Source: Crocinitomicaceae bacterium (GTDB lineage: Bacteria > Bacteroidota > Bacteroidia > Flavobacteriales_D > Crocinitomicaceae). Taken from it: a stretch of 64,000 bases of DNA. Of this stretch, positions 34,926 through 45,240 are shown piece by piece (positions within the stretch are counted from its first letter, which is position 1; the number at the start of each line of letters is the position of its first letter). The position numbers were made by a program, and so were the translations under genes. Under the pieces are notes generated by a model. That model saw only the letters and a program-made list of their open reading frames with translations. It was not told the DNA's origin and did not search any database. Where the stretch lies: contig JAQWYK010000024.1 in NCBI GenBank assembly GCA_029254025.1, positions 62,001-126,000 on the forward strand, given 5' to 3'.

Positions 34926-35240
34926 ATGACAGCAGAAGAACTCACTACAGATACACTTGGAGAAGTTATTCAGCAAAATGACTTAGTTTTCGTGCAGTAT
35001 TCAGCTGGATGGTGTGGCAATTGCCGCATTATGAAACCAAAGTTCAAGAAATTTTCTGAAGAATCTTCTGCAAAGTTCGTAATTATTGATGCAGAGAAAA
35101 ATCCAGAATCGAGAAAGTTAGCAAAAGTAGATAACCTTCCTACGTTTGCAGCCTTTAGAAATGGAACACTTGTTCAGCAAACACAAACAAATAAAATAGA
35201 CGTATTAAAAGTATTTATCGATGAAGTTACCAATCATTAG
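34926..35240 (+). CDS. Thioredoxin-family protein
   Basis: 104 residues, classic thioredoxin fold. The redox motif is WCGNC (W-C-G-N-C-R-I-M-K-P), where the canonical form is WCGPC; Pro to Asn is known in several Bacteroidota thioredoxins paired with peroxiredoxin. The cis-Pro is in DNLPTFAAF. It overlaps the next gene by 20 bp and follows the peroxiredoxin by 2 bp, supporting a role as its electron donor. Confidence 0.93.
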   Translation: MTAEELTTDTLGEVIQQNDLVFVQYSAGWCGNCRIMKPKFKKFSEESSAKFVIIDAEKNPESRKLAKVDNLPTFAAFRNGTLVQQTQTNKIDVLKVFIDEVTNH

Positions 35241-35481
35241 ACACCTATCGAACTTTATTGAAGAACGAGACGAAGATTTTGTAGTAGAAACAATTGAAAC
35301 CCTCGAACACCTTACTGAGTTAGAATCGCTCAAAGATGAAGAACTCGATGTGATTGGAGAACTTATCTCCAATATGTACGGATCTATTGAAGTACACAAA
35401 CTGATGAAGAACGAAGGACTGAGTCAAAAAGATGCCTTGAAAAAATTCATGGATCGTGTACTCGGATCTATTGATAAATAG
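35221..35481 (+). CDS. DUF6952-like small protein
   Basis: 86 residues, acidic and helical (LSNFIEERDEDFVVETIETLEHLTELESLKDEELDVIGELISN, quoted in part; positions 9-52), with no Cys. This short family co-occurs with the peroxiredoxin-thioredoxin pair in Flavobacteria in my recollection (DUF6952). The start overlaps the end of the thioredoxin gene. A role as a partner or chaperone of the peroxidase is an inference from context. Followed by a terminator. Confidence 0.78.
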   Translation: MKLPIIRHLSNFIEERDEDFVVETIETLEHLTELESLKDEELDVIGELISNMYGSIEVHKLMKNEGLSQKDALKKFMDRVLGSIDK

Positions 35482-35499
35482 CTATGTACTGAAAACAGA

Positions 35500-35528
35500 A
35501 AAGGCTGGTCATTGCGCGATCAGCCTTT
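35500..35528 (+). terminator. Terminator of the peroxiredoxin operon
   Basis: An 11-bp stem (AAAGGCTGGTC / GATCAGCCTTT with one G-U) and a 7-base loop, followed by T-rich sequence. Confidence 0.85.
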
Positions 35529-35594
35529 TTTTAATACCATCATTTTAAAGAATTGAGCATTCAATTACGTGCCCTCAACTTTCAGTATTCCTTC

Positions 35595-37382
35595 TTAACG
35601 AACAATATGCACAAATCCGTGTATCAATTGTAAATCTTTATCCTCGCGGTAATGAAACTTATCGCTTTGGGGAAGTACGGTATAGAGGTATACCCCTTCA
35701 GTAAGCGGATCTCCTTGGCTATCCACCCCATTCCAATCGTCCTTGTAACTATTGTCCTCATACACTAGTATCCCCCATCTGTTGAATACCCTTAACTGAA
35801 CCTGATCATATTGAACATTATTTTTAATAATAAAGAAGTCATTGGAGCCATCCTCATTCGGTGTAATAATATTCGGCGGCAACAGAGGACATTGGTTATA
35901 CACACCAATTAGCGGAGATTCAATTTCATATCCACATTGATCCACAATGGTCAATGAGTAAGGGTTATAATTATCGTTTAATAGCGAAGCATTTATAACA
36001 ATAGAATCATTATTGGGGTAAGTCATTATATAGTTATTCCATTGGAAGTAATATGGTCCTATTCCACCCGTGAAGGAAGTAGGAGCTAGTAAAAAGGACT
36101 CCCCATATTCCCCGCATAAATTCACGCTATCTATAATGCTTATTTCCATTGGAACGTAATCAATAACCGTAAATGATGTCCTTGCAGTATCTAAGTCTCC
36201 CGTACATGGATTTAAGTACAAAATGGCCACATCTCCTTCTAAGTCTCCTTCCAAAGGTGGTTGAAAAATAGTATTTACAAAAATGGTATCATTAGAAACA
36301 CCACCAGGAATATAAACTGTATCAGGTAAATTATCATAGTTATATCCCATTTGCGCATCACCGGAGGTGTTCACGATTAAGGGCAGGACTCCCGAAGTAT
36401 CGTTACGAGCAATCACAAAAGTAATCCCCCCGCAACCTTCTACAATATCTCCTCCACCAACAACAGAAATCTCAAATACTGGTTCTACATCACACACCAC
36501 AATACTATACCCGAATGTTCTTGAGTGGGTATTGATCAAAATACCGTCGCGCCATTCTTCTACGCAAATTCGTGCTACAAATTTCCCTAGCATACTAGGT
36601 GTTGTTGTAAATTCACCTGCCAGCGGATCAATGTTGGTAGGCGACGTTACATTAAATGGAAAATTAGCATTAAACCCTGGTTCCCATGGAATTGAATTAT
36701 AAGGAGGCGGAGTCTCCGGATCAGGATTTAAATCTACAATAGCCCCCTCGTAAGGATCACATAATTTAAAAACTAAGCTATCCCCGTCTTCTTCTTCAAT
36801 AACAGAAGGAATGGATAGTTCTTGATTCAAACAAAATACAATTTGAGGATACTCACTGAAGCGCACTGAATTATTAGCGACTGCACCAACTTTGTCTGTC
36901 CCTGGAATTGTAGATTCAATGGTCATTCCTATCTCGTCCGGGTTAGTAAAATTAACATAGTCGCCAGACCACCATCCTACTTGGTATGCCAACGTGTAAT
37001 CTCCATTAATCAGAGGGAGAGCTACGGTACCAGTATATAACGCACTTTCGATACAAATGTTATCCGGTGGTTCTACACATGGATCATCATACACCAAAGG
37101 CAGTTCACTTGATCCAATATAAGGCAATGTATACGTTCCAAAGATAGTTCCATTTGCATTAAAAACAGTAAAATGGAATTGAGCACCTGTTGGAGAACTT
37201 CCGGGAAATTGGGCTGCGGCAGAACATTCTCTAAATAATTCAAAAGTGACATTATACACCATGTTTCCATTTACATCTAACCCCACGGTATCGTAGTATA
37301 CTTCTCCCCCAACAACATGAGATGCTTGAGAGAATGAGGAAAAGAAACAGGTAAGTAAAAGAATTAACTTGATTTTTTTCAT
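35595..37382 (-). CDS. T9SS type B cargo protein (gliding-motility C-terminal domain)
   Basis: 595 residues with a signal peptide (KKIKLILLLTCFFSSFSQA, cleavage near SQAS). The body consists of beta-sandwich/PKD-like domains rich in Tyr, Pro and Gly (e.g. VNPD-type and GFNANFPFNVTSPTNIDP segments). The last ~90 residues are the CHU_C module: PNIITPNEDGSNDFF, VQLRVFNRWGILVYE, the WNGVDSQGDPLTEGVYLYTV strand (quoted in two parts) and a final V-H-I-V-R. This is the type B sorting signal for export by the type IX secretion system and surface attachment. Ligand or function of the passenger is unknown. Confidence 0.9.
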   Translation of the reverse strand: MKKIKLILLLTCFFSSFSQASHVVGGEVYYDTVGLDVNGNMVYNVTFELFRECSAAAQFPGSSPTGAQFHFTVFNANGTIFGTYTLPYIGSSELPLVYDDPCVEPPDNICIESALYTGTVALPLINGDYTLAYQVGWWSGDYVNFTNPDEIGMTIESTIPGTDKVGAVANNSVRFSEYPQIVFCLNQELSIPSVIEEEDGDSLVFKLCDPYEGAIVDLNPDPETPPPYNSIPWEPGFNANFPFNVTSPTNIDPLAGEFTTTPSMLGKFVARICVEEWRDGILINTHSRTFGYSIVVCDVEPVFEISVVGGGDIVEGCGGITFVIARNDTSGVLPLIVNTSGDAQMGYNYDNLPDTVYIPGGVSNDTIFVNTIFQPPLEGDLEGDVAILYLNPCTGDLDTARTSFTVIDYVPMEISIIDSVNLCGEYGESFLLAPTSFTGGIGPYYFQWNNYIMTYPNNDSIVINASLLNDNYNPYSLTIVDQCGYEIESPLIGVYNQCPLLPPNIITPNEDGSNDFFIIKNNVQYDQVQLRVFNRWGILVYEDNSYKDDWNGVDSQGDPLTEGVYLYTVLPQSDKFHYREDKDLQLIHGFVHIVR

Positions 37383-37418
37383 AAAACTTTATTAAGACTT
37401 AAAGACGGCATAAGTATT

Positions 37419-37446
37419 TGATGAGATGCATCGAATATACTCATCA
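37419..37446. repeat. Inverted repeat upstream of the T9SS cargo gene
   Basis: TGATGAG and CTCATCA, 7-bp arms with a 14-base loop, in the 5' region of the cargo gene; operator or mRNA leader hairpin possible. Confidence 0.35.
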
Positions 37447-37536
37447 TTGATGAAGTTTGAAAATAATCTTGCTCTCAAACGAATAGCACTTCATAACTCT
37501 CACAATTCTGTGCAAAAAATATCGAGAATCACAAAA

Positions 37537-37564
37537 AAAAGGTCGACTTAACAGACGACCTTTT
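37537..37564 (-). terminator. pckA terminator
   Basis: AAAAGGTCG / CGACCTTTT stem with a 10-base loop; on the minus strand the hairpin is followed by eight T. Confidence 0.85.
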
Positions 37565-37584
37565 ACATCTTGAAAGATTCGAAG

Positions 37585-39198
37585 TTATTTTATCAATACT
37601 TTTGGAGCGGCGCTCAGAATTACTTCTGAGGCAAACTCTTCATATTTTTTGAAATTATTCACAAATGAACTCGCTAAGTCATTCGCTTTTTTATCGTAGG
37701 CTTCCTTATCCGCCCATGTATTTTTCGGGCTTAAAATTGTATCCTCTACTCCGGGACAAGATACAGGCATCGCTAAACCAAACACCTCATGATGCACAAA
37801 TTCAACATTCGATAATTCACCTGTCAACGCAGCAGTAATCATAGCACGTGTCAAGCGCAACTTCATGCGACTACCTACTCCATAGGAACCACCGGACCAG
37901 CCTGTATTGATTAACCACACATTCACATTATTTTCATCCATCTTTTTACCAAGCATTTCGGCATATTTCGTAGGATGTAATGGTAAGAATGGCGCACCAA
38001 AGCACGCAGAGAATACAGTTGTTGGTTCCGTAATTCCTGCTTCAGTTCCAGCTACTTTAGCAGTATAACCAGAAATGAAGTGATACATTGCTTGCTCTTT
38101 CGTTAGCTTTGAAATCGGAGGTAATACTCCAAAGGCATCACACGTTAGAAAGAATATATTTTTAGGTGTTGAACCAACAGAAGGCTGCATGATATTATCG
38201 ATAAAATCAATTGGATAAGAAACACGTGTATTTTCTGTAATAGATTTATCAGAGTAATCGGGGGATGAAGAACCATTTTTAAATCCGATATTCTCCAAAA
38301 TTGCACCAAACTTGATGGCGTTATAGATTTGAGGTTCGTTTTCAGCAGACAAATCAATGGTTTTCGCATAACAACCTCCTTCAAAATTGAAGACCGAATC
38401 ATTTGACCAACCGTGCTCATCATCTCCAATCAAACGGCGATTTGGATCTGAAGAAAGCGTTGTCTTCCCAGTTCCAGACAGACCAAAAAACACTGCTGTG
38501 TCTCCATCCTCTCCTACATTGGCAGAGCAGTGCATCGATAAAACATCACGCTCATGAGGCAATACATAGTTCAACACTGAGAAAATCCCTTTCTTAATTT
38601 CACCCGTATACCCAGTTCCTCCAATGATAATCATCTTTTTCGTGAAATTAAGAATCGCAAAATTATGTTGACGTGTTCCATCAATTTCGGGATCAGCCAT
38701 AAATCCAGGAGCACATACGATATGCCATTCTGGATAAAAATCATTGATTTCATCATCCGTTGGACGCAAGAACATATTACTTGCAAACATATTTGACCAA
38801 GGGTATTCAGTACATACCCGAATATTCAAACGATGAGTTGGGTCTGCACATGCATAGGCATCCCGAACATAAATATCTCTATTCGTTAAATAAGCCTTCA
38901 TACGATTGTATAAAGCATCGAATTTCTCAGCACTAAATTTGATATTTACGTCTCCCCACCAAACTGTGTTTTCCGTATTTTCATCACACACCACGAAGCG
39001 ATCCTTTGGAGATCTCCCAGTGAACTCTCCTGTTTCGACGCACAACGCACCCGTATCACTCAACACACCTTGCCCCAAAAGAATGGTGTCTTCAACCAAT
39101 TCAGAGGGTGTTAAATTCCAATATACACTTCCCAGATTTTCCAGTCCAATAGACTCTTTTAGATTGGCATTTGAACCTTTTTTACCAAATTCACTCAT
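37585..39198 (-). CDS. pckA: Phosphoenolpyruvate carboxykinase (ATP)
   Basis: 537 residues, the normal length for ATP-dependent PEPCK. The kinase loop is GLSGTGKTTLS, followed by LIGDDEHGWSND, which holds the metal-binding Asp pair; TGRSPKDRFVV near the N-terminus is the oxaloacetate-binding R-S-P-K-D region, and the WLINTGWSGG motif is present. It converts oxaloacetate to PEP for gluconeogenesis, or, in Bacteroidota fermenters, works in the CO2-fixing direction. The -7 element TAAATTTG lies at 39240-39233, 34 bases before the ATG. Monocistronic, with a terminator. Confidence 0.97.
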   Translation of the reverse strand: MSEFGKKGSNANLKESIGLENLGSVYWNLTPSELVEDTILLGQGVLSDTGALCVETGEFTGRSPKDRFVVCDENTENTVWWGDVNIKFSAEKFDALYNRMKAYLTNRDIYVRDAYACADPTHRLNIRVCTEYPWSNMFASNMFLRPTDDEINDFYPEWHIVCAPGFMADPEIDGTRQHNFAILNFTKKMIIIGGTGYTGEIKKGIFSVLNYVLPHERDVLSMHCSANVGEDGDTAVFFGLSGTGKTTLSSDPNRRLIGDDEHGWSNDSVFNFEGGCYAKTIDLSAENEPQIYNAIKFGAILENIGFKNGSSSPDYSDKSITENTRVSYPIDFIDNIMQPSVGSTPKNIFFLTCDAFGVLPPISKLTKEQAMYHFISGYTAKVAGTEAGITEPTTVFSACFGAPFLPLHPTKYAEMLGKKMDENNVNVWLINTGWSGGSYGVGSRMKLRLTRAMITAALTGELSNVEFVHHEVFGLAMPVSCPGVEDTILSPKNTWADKEAYDKKANDLASSFVNNFKKYEEFASEVILSAAPKVLIK

Positions 39199-39412
39199 AA
39201 AGTTAATTTTTAGCTAATGCTGCATTAAGGTGCAAATTTACGGGATATCTACGGCATATCGGGAAAACCGCCGTTTAATTTTCAACAATATCGGTTAGTT
39301 AATGTTGAAATCTTCTGTAACACAAATGCAATTCTCTTGAAACCTTGAAAAAATCTATATCCCAGACCTGTAAAGGTATTTAGTACAATAAGTAAATAAA
39401 AATCGTCCTATT

Positions 39413-42046
39413 TTAAAACGGTAATCCAATACCAATTTGTAACATCGGTCGAAATAGCTTCGGCAATAAACGCTCATAGTTTTCTTCCCCAAAAGCAGCA
39501 ATGCCTTCATCAATATAGGCTTGTCGCTTATCAAAAATCCATCGAGCGCCTGCGGGAAGAGCTGGATTCCGTAATGGAACTCCCAAATCAAAACGCAAAA
39601 TCAAAAAGTCAAGGTCGACACGCAAACCAAATCCTGCCGCCAAGGCGAGCTGTTTATACCAATCCGAAGTAAACTTCCCTCCTATCCGATTCGGATCTTC
39701 ATTAATTGTCCACATATTCCCAGCATCCGCGAATAACGCACCTTTAAATATTCCAGAAATTCGAAATCGATATTCCATTGACGCTCCGATCCGGATATCT
39801 CCAATCTCTGTCGCTGTCCGATTGGTATCCAAATAATATTTGTACACCCCTGGTCCCAGAGAGCGCGCGCGATAACCGCGATTATCATTAGCTCCACCTG
39901 CAAAAAAGCTATAATCAAAAGGCATGTTCGGACCATTATTACCATACGGCGCACCTGCTCCAAGCTGCAGTCGATAATTCAACGACCGCTCACCCGTAAG
40001 CGCATGATTGAGTCTGAATTCATTATCCAACCGGAAAAACTGTGAATAACGGACACCTGCGAACTCTTTATACCCCGCGGCATTCAAAGGCTGACTTCGT
40101 TGAAGCAAGGCTAAAAATAACCCCGCTTGATCATAGTTAAATGTGTAAGTAAAGGTTATTTTTCCATTCTTCAGTGACGGATTAGTGAACTGATAGGTCA
40201 TCTTTAAATCCTTCCAGATCAATCGATCACTATAAGCATTCAATAAAAACAAATCATTCTGTTCCGCTAGCCGATCAGAAAAAGCTTGACTCGGTGCTAT
40301 ATTCACATATTGAACTCCCCCAATGAGAGGCACGCTCACACTAAATACTTGGGTACGCATAACATCGAAGAATTTCCATGTATAGTTGAGCTGAAATAGT
40401 TCTCGGTCAAAATCATCTCGATGCTGCTTGTTATAAGCAGCTGAAAAAACCGTTTTGGGCATTTGACGTTTGTTCAATTTCACCAATTTCAGTGGAAATA
40501 AACCGGGAATTTCATACTCAATCTGAGGTCCGTACTCGAATGTGTTAAAACTTCGTGCGGCATCATTATTCTGCTGATCATCCAGGTTTTCGTCGAATAC
40601 TGGGGGCTGGGACTCAAACCCACCAAGAAAAGAAAGCTTCAACTTCTGACCTCCCCCAAAAAGATTTTTATTCTGATAATTGAGCGATGTCGACACTCCG
40701 AGAAATACATTCGAATTCGTTGCTCTTGGCTCAAAACTAAAGACTTGCTTCTTTGTAGGAACCAAATAATAATGTACATCGACAGTATTGTCCTCATTCT
40801 CTACTAATTCAGGCTTCACAGACTTGAATAAGTCTAATTGGACCAAATGATTAAAGCTCTCATCAACCAATTCTCCTTTGTAATAATTGCCTTCTTCCAA
40901 CATATTTTGGTACTCCAATAAAACGGGGGAAATCCCCAATTTACCATTGTATAAAAAGTAAGCCTCCCTTCTCCCTTCCTTATCTCCTTTGTACCAATCA
41001 TACCTGAGCGTATCATGAGTTGGAAGATAGCCGTTGTTCAATCCTTTCCCATAACTTTTTGCAAAATTACCGGAGTAATAAATAGTATCCGCTATGTGAA
41101 AAAAGACCTTATTCACGCGGGTCACAGCAAATGGTTTACGAACCATTTCTCCTTCATTCTCCACATATCTGCTCGCAATTTGAATTGCAACGTCCATTGA
41201 GTTGTCTTTATTCAGCGTGTCCACTTCAAAAACAACGTATGACTCTCTGAATCCGTAGATACCTTCATTCCGCATAAAAGCAGCGAGTTCCTTCCGAAAG
41301 CGAGCCAATTCGTCGGAATCAAATCGAAATGGTGTTTGCCACTCTTCCTTGTGCTGCTGCTGGAATTTTTCATACTTCAACCCTACCGTTCGATTCGAGG
41401 TGACCAAATACATAGAATCCACAAAAGAAGGATCAAACAACTCGATGCGATAGGCCACGCTCACTTGCTTTTTCCGTTTGGAAATCAACTCAGTTTGAAC
41501 TTCTGCGCCAAAATATCCCTTACGATTTAAAAACAATTTCAGTTGGTCCACAGAAACATTCAATGAAACAGAATCAAATAGTTTAGGGGGCTCGCCAATC
41601 GTGTATTTCAACCATTCCCGGAAAAATCTTCGCGGATTAAGCGTGTCTTTTAATTTTACTCTTTTCTGAACGTAGCCACGTTCACCATGGTTTAAGGCTT
41701 TCTCAATTCTTCGTTCATTCATCAGCTCCTCTCGTTCTAATCTACGATTATTCCGTTTTCGAATCTTCGTGTTTTTCTTTCGCCTCTTTTTCGCTACACG
41801 ATCAGGGTTCACGAGATTAAAGGCGCGCAATTTAAGTTTCATACCTAATGTTTTGAAATTAGGTTGCTGTCGAATCACTGAAGCCACTTCATCCTCCTCC
41901 AAGTCTCCTACACCTCCAACATATATTAGCTCGTTTTCACGGAGTAATTGCTCTCCCTCTGGTACATATTTCGCAATACGACAACTCGTAAATACCAGAG
42001 CCACAGTAAAACTTAAAATGATATGAACATACAGACGTCTACTCAT
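39413..42046 (-). CDS. tamL: TamL-like outer-membrane lipoprotein of the BamA/TamA (Omp85) family
   Basis: 877 residues. The N-terminus is a lipoprotein signal (LSFTVALVFTSC, lipidated Cys22), as in Bacteroidota TamL, which replaces TamA. A short basic region follows, then POTRA-like domains and a C-terminal 16-stranded barrel with repeated aromatic strands (e.g. FAGVRYSQFFRLDNEF, FFAGGANDNRGYRARSLGPG; a barrel-plug-like G-x-N-x-x-R-G-Y motif is visible) and a final FRPMLQIGIGLPF strand. The partner TamB is not adjacent. TACATTTG at 42060-42053 is a likely -7 element. It would help insert or export outer-membrane proteins. Confidence 0.88.
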   Translation of the reverse strand: MSRRLYVHIILSFTVALVFTSCRIAKYVPEGEQLLRENELIYVGGVGDLEEDEVASVIRQQPNFKTLGMKLKLRAFNLVNPDRVAKKRRKKNTKIRKRNNRRLEREELMNERRIEKALNHGERGYVQKRVKLKDTLNPRRFFREWLKYTIGEPPKLFDSVSLNVSVDQLKLFLNRKGYFGAEVQTELISKRKKQVSVAYRIELFDPSFVDSMYLVTSNRTVGLKYEKFQQQHKEEWQTPFRFDSDELARFRKELAAFMRNEGIYGFRESYVVFEVDTLNKDNSMDVAIQIASRYVENEGEMVRKPFAVTRVNKVFFHIADTIYYSGNFAKSYGKGLNNGYLPTHDTLRYDWYKGDKEGRREAYFLYNGKLGISPVLLEYQNMLEEGNYYKGELVDESFNHLVQLDLFKSVKPELVENEDNTVDVHYYLVPTKKQVFSFEPRATNSNVFLGVSTSLNYQNKNLFGGGQKLKLSFLGGFESQPPVFDENLDDQQNNDAARSFNTFEYGPQIEYEIPGLFPLKLVKLNKRQMPKTVFSAAYNKQHRDDFDRELFQLNYTWKFFDVMRTQVFSVSVPLIGGVQYVNIAPSQAFSDRLAEQNDLFLLNAYSDRLIWKDLKMTYQFTNPSLKNGKITFTYTFNYDQAGLFLALLQRSQPLNAAGYKEFAGVRYSQFFRLDNEFRLNHALTGERSLNYRLQLGAGAPYGNNGPNMPFDYSFFAGGANDNRGYRARSLGPGVYKYYLDTNRTATEIGDIRIGASMEYRFRISGIFKGALFADAGNMWTINEDPNRIGGKFTSDWYKQLALAAGFGLRVDLDFLILRFDLGVPLRNPALPAGARWIFDKRQAYIDEGIAAFGEENYERLLPKLFRPMLQIGIGLPF

Positions 42047-42181
42047 GCTCTACAAATGTACTAAATGGAATGCTGAATTTATTCATTTTAAGCGCGATCC
42101 TTTTAACCAGTATTATTCTAATTGAGCGAATAGTCATAATCGCACTTCTCTACTGTTCATGAACTCACGAATAACCCACCT

Positions 42182-43063
42182 CTATTCTAGCTCATCTTTA
42201 CGACCAAATCGGTTCATGATATAGGCAATGATGAACGTAGTAAAGAAAGAAAAGCTACCATACAACACAGCGATTGTAGAAAGCCCATCCAAATACAGCA
42301 AATTTGTCGCTATAAAGATGGCCAATGCAGTATTTTGCAGTCCCATTTCTATGGCAATCGTAAATTTCCCGGTATGTTTAATTCCTACCCAACCTGAGGA
42401 GTAATACCCTATCAACATTACACCAACATTAATAAGTAAAGCTGGAATCAATAATTCCATATTGTAATTTATACTCTGGGTGCTTTCATTCTGATTCTCT
42501 GAATAAAGGACCAATGAAAACATAATCAACAATAAAAAGGGTAAGATATACCTTAAATAAGGCTTAATCGAAAGCGTTGTCTTACGAAAATACTGATGGA
42601 ATAACATACCCGTTAAAACAGGAATAATTACCGTAATCGCGATTTCATAAAAGGTCTGATACACGGATAAACTAACATCTTGGTTTTCCCCGAGAAAGAG
42701 ATAGGTGCCCAGCTCCAAAATGATTGGTATAGTGAAAATGATTAAAAAAGAATTGAAGGCTGTAATGGAAACAGAAAGGGCCACTCTACCCTGAAGTAAA
42801 TACGTAATCAAATTGGAAGAAGTTCCTCCTGGACAAGCTGTTATCAAAATAATCCCCAGTTTAAATACAGGATCAATTGGCGCCAAATAGGCTACTAAAA
42901 ATCCAAAAGCTGGCATAAGGACTAACTGACCAAATAAACCGAAAAGAATTCCTTTTGGACGCACAAAAACACGCTTGAAATCAGTTGGACTTAAATTAAG
43001 GCCTATTCCAAACATAATAATTCCAATGGTGAAAGGAATGAGATAAGTCAGCACGCTCTCCAT
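42182..43063 (-). CDS. Bile acid:sodium symporter (BASS) family transporter
   Basis: 293 residues, ~9-10 membrane segments. Features of the SBF/BASS fold are visible: a GIGLNLSPTDFK stretch after helix I, ACPGGTSSNLITYLLQG (the GG(T)xSN motif) near residues 95-111, and E-M-G-L-Q-N-T-A-L-A toward the C-terminus, equal to the E-x-G-x-Q-N/D motif of the second sodium site. Transported substrate unknown; homologues move organic anions including pantoate or pyruvate with sodium. Convergent neighbours absent; lies between hutU and tamL on the same strand. Confidence 0.92.
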   Translation of the reverse strand: MESVLTYLIPFTIGIIMFGIGLNLSPTDFKRVFVRPKGILFGLFGQLVLMPAFGFLVAYLAPIDPVFKLGIILITACPGGTSSNLITYLLQGRVALSVSITAFNSFLIIFTIPIILELGTYLFLGENQDVSLSVYQTFYEIAITVIIPVLTGMLFHQYFRKTTLSIKPYLRYILPFLLLIMFSLVLYSENQNESTQSINYNMELLIPALLINVGVMLIGYYSSGWVGIKHTGKFTIAIEMGLQNTALAIFIATNLLYLDGLSTIAVLYGSFSFFTTFIIAYIMNRFGRKDELE

Positions 43064-43192
43064 CCCACTAAATTAAAAAGGATTTTAGAATGGAGAGCTA
43101 AACAAGTGAAATTCCCTAAAGTTAATAGATGTGCGAATACAATCCAGAACTCTAAATTTTAGGCTCTTAGTTACGGATTAATCAATTAAGAT

Positions 43193-45190
43193 TTAATCCA
43201 GTAATTTATCGTCAACGATAGAAGGAACTGTCACTTTCAGTAATGGTTCCATGTCCATGGCGCGCTGAATAGCGAAGATAGAACCCTCATTTCGCGCCCA
43301 ATTGCGACGGGCAATACCATTATTCACGTCCCAATGCAACATCATTTTCAATCTTCTATCAGCGTCCTTAGATCCGTCCAGCAACATTCCGAAGCCTCCG
43401 TTAATGACTTCCCCCCAACCAACTCCACCACCATTGTGAATAGACACCCATGTTGCGCCGCGAAAACTATCCCCGATTACATTATGTATAGCCATATCAG
43501 CCGTGAATTTCGAGCCATCATATATGTTCGAGGTTTCTCTAAATGGTGAATCTGTACCAGAAACATCGTGATGATCACGGCCCAACACCACCTGACCAAT
43601 TTCTCCAGTGGCGATTGCATTGTTAAACGCTTCAGCAATTTTCATTCTTCCCAATGCATCTGCATACAAGATTCTAGCTTGAGATCCTACGACCAGTTTA
43701 TTTTCTTGCGCTCCACGAATCCAATGGATGTTGTCCGCCATTTGTTGTTGAATTTCGGCTGGACTTTCCTGCATCAATTCTTCGAGTACCTTACAAGCGA
43801 TTTCATCTGTTTTTACCAAATCTTTAGGGTCATTTGAAGCACACACCCAACGGAAAGGTCCAAATCCGTAATCGAAACACATCGGACCCATGATATCTTG
43901 AACATATGAAGGATATTTAAAGTCGATTCCATTTTCTGCCATTACATCGGCTCCAGCTCTTGAGGCTTCTAATAAAAATGCATTCCCATAATCAAAGAAA
44001 TACGTTCCTTTGGCGGTATGTTTATTTACTGCATTTGCATGACGCACTAGACTTTCTTGAACGCACGTTTTGAACCGTTCAGGATCATTGGCCATCATCT
44101 CGTTCGCTTCTTCAAAGATTAATCCAACAGGGTAGTAACCTCCTGCCCATGGATTATGAAGTGATGTTTGATCAGAACCTAAGTCGATATAAATTCCCTC
44201 TTCGTCAAATTTCTCCCAAATATCTACGATATTGCCCTGATAAGCGATTGAAACGACTTCTTGATTTGTCTTTGCTTCTTTAACACGCAGGCAGAGCTGA
44301 TCTAAATCATCAATCACCTCATCCACCCAACTTTGTGAATGACGTGTATGTGTTACTTTAGGATTCACCTCTGCCGTGATTGAGATACAACCAGCTATTG
44401 AAGCTGCCTTCGGTTGAGCTCCAGACATCCCTCCAAGTCCAGCTGTTACAAATATTTTACCTGCTAGTCCTTCTCCATTTTTGGAAATCATGCGTCCAGC
44501 ATTCAACACAGTGATGGTTGTTCCGTGAACAATTCCTTGAGGACCGATGTACATGTACGAACCAGCCGTCATTTGTCCGTACTGAGTCGCCCCAAGCGCA
44601 TTAAATTTCTCCCAATCATCTGGCTTCGAATAATTCGGGATCATCATTCCATTTGTTACTACCACACGTGGTGCGTCTTTATGCGATGGAAAAAGTCCCA
44701 TGGGATGACCTGAGTACATCACTAATGTTTGCTCCTCGGTCATTTCTGACAGGTACTTCATTGTTAAACGATACTGAATCCAATTCTGAAAAACGGCACC
44801 GTTTCCTCCATAAGTAATTAATTCATGTGGGTGCTGTGCGACGGCATAATCTAGATTATTCTGAATCATCATCATAATCGCTTTGGCCTGGTCACACTTC
44901 CCAGGATATTCCTTAATATCCCTGGCATATAGTGGATAATCCGGACGATAACGATACATATAAATTCGGCCATAAGTATCCAATTCTTCCGCAAAATCTT
45001 GAACCAACTCTTCATGTTGTTCTTTCGGAAAATAGCGTAACGCATTTCTCAATGCTAGTTTACGTTCCTCGTCACTCAATATTTTCTTACGCTTTGGTGC
45101 GTGATTCACTGAGGAATCAAATGTCTTTTTAGGTGGAATTGAGGATGGTATACCTTGCTGAATGTCGCGTTGAATATCGGTTAACGTCAT
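43193..45190 (-). CDS. hutU: Urocanate hydratase, long Bacteroidota form
   Basis: 665 residues, versus ~555 for the proteobacterial enzyme, through an N-terminal extension and inserts. NAD-binding and active-site stretches typical of urocanase are present: YSGHPMGLFPSH, YMYIGPQGIVHGTTITV, TAGLGGMSGAQPKAA, DQTSLHNPWAGGYYPVG, the Cys in FRWVCASN and the IHNGGGVGWGEVINGG block. It hydrates urocanate to imidazolone propionate in histidine degradation. hutH, hutI and hutG are not in the window. A TAAATTTG -7 element lies at 45217-45210, 20 bases before the ATG. Confidence 0.96.
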   Translation of the reverse strand: MTLTDIQRDIQQGIPSSIPPKKTFDSSVNHAPKRKKILSDEERKLALRNALRYFPKEQHEELVQDFAEELDTYGRIYMYRYRPDYPLYARDIKEYPGKCDQAKAIMMMIQNNLDYAVAQHPHELITYGGNGAVFQNWIQYRLTMKYLSEMTEEQTLVMYSGHPMGLFPSHKDAPRVVVTNGMMIPNYSKPDDWEKFNALGATQYGQMTAGSYMYIGPQGIVHGTTITVLNAGRMISKNGEGLAGKIFVTAGLGGMSGAQPKAASIAGCISITAEVNPKVTHTRHSQSWVDEVIDDLDQLCLRVKEAKTNQEVVSIAYQGNIVDIWEKFDEEGIYIDLGSDQTSLHNPWAGGYYPVGLIFEEANEMMANDPERFKTCVQESLVRHANAVNKHTAKGTYFFDYGNAFLLEASRAGADVMAENGIDFKYPSYVQDIMGPMCFDYGFGPFRWVCASNDPKDLVKTDEIACKVLEELMQESPAEIQQQMADNIHWIRGAQENKLVVGSQARILYADALGRMKIAEAFNNAIATGEIGQVVLGRDHHDVSGTDSPFRETSNIYDGSKFTADMAIHNVIGDSFRGATWVSIHNGGGVGWGEVINGGFGMLLDGSKDADRRLKMMLHWDVNNGIARRNWARNEGSIFAIQRAMDMEPLLKVTVPSIVDDKLLD

Positions 45191-45240
45191 ATTGTATCTA
45201 TTTATGGAGCAAATTTAATGAAAGTTATTTAGTCTGATTA

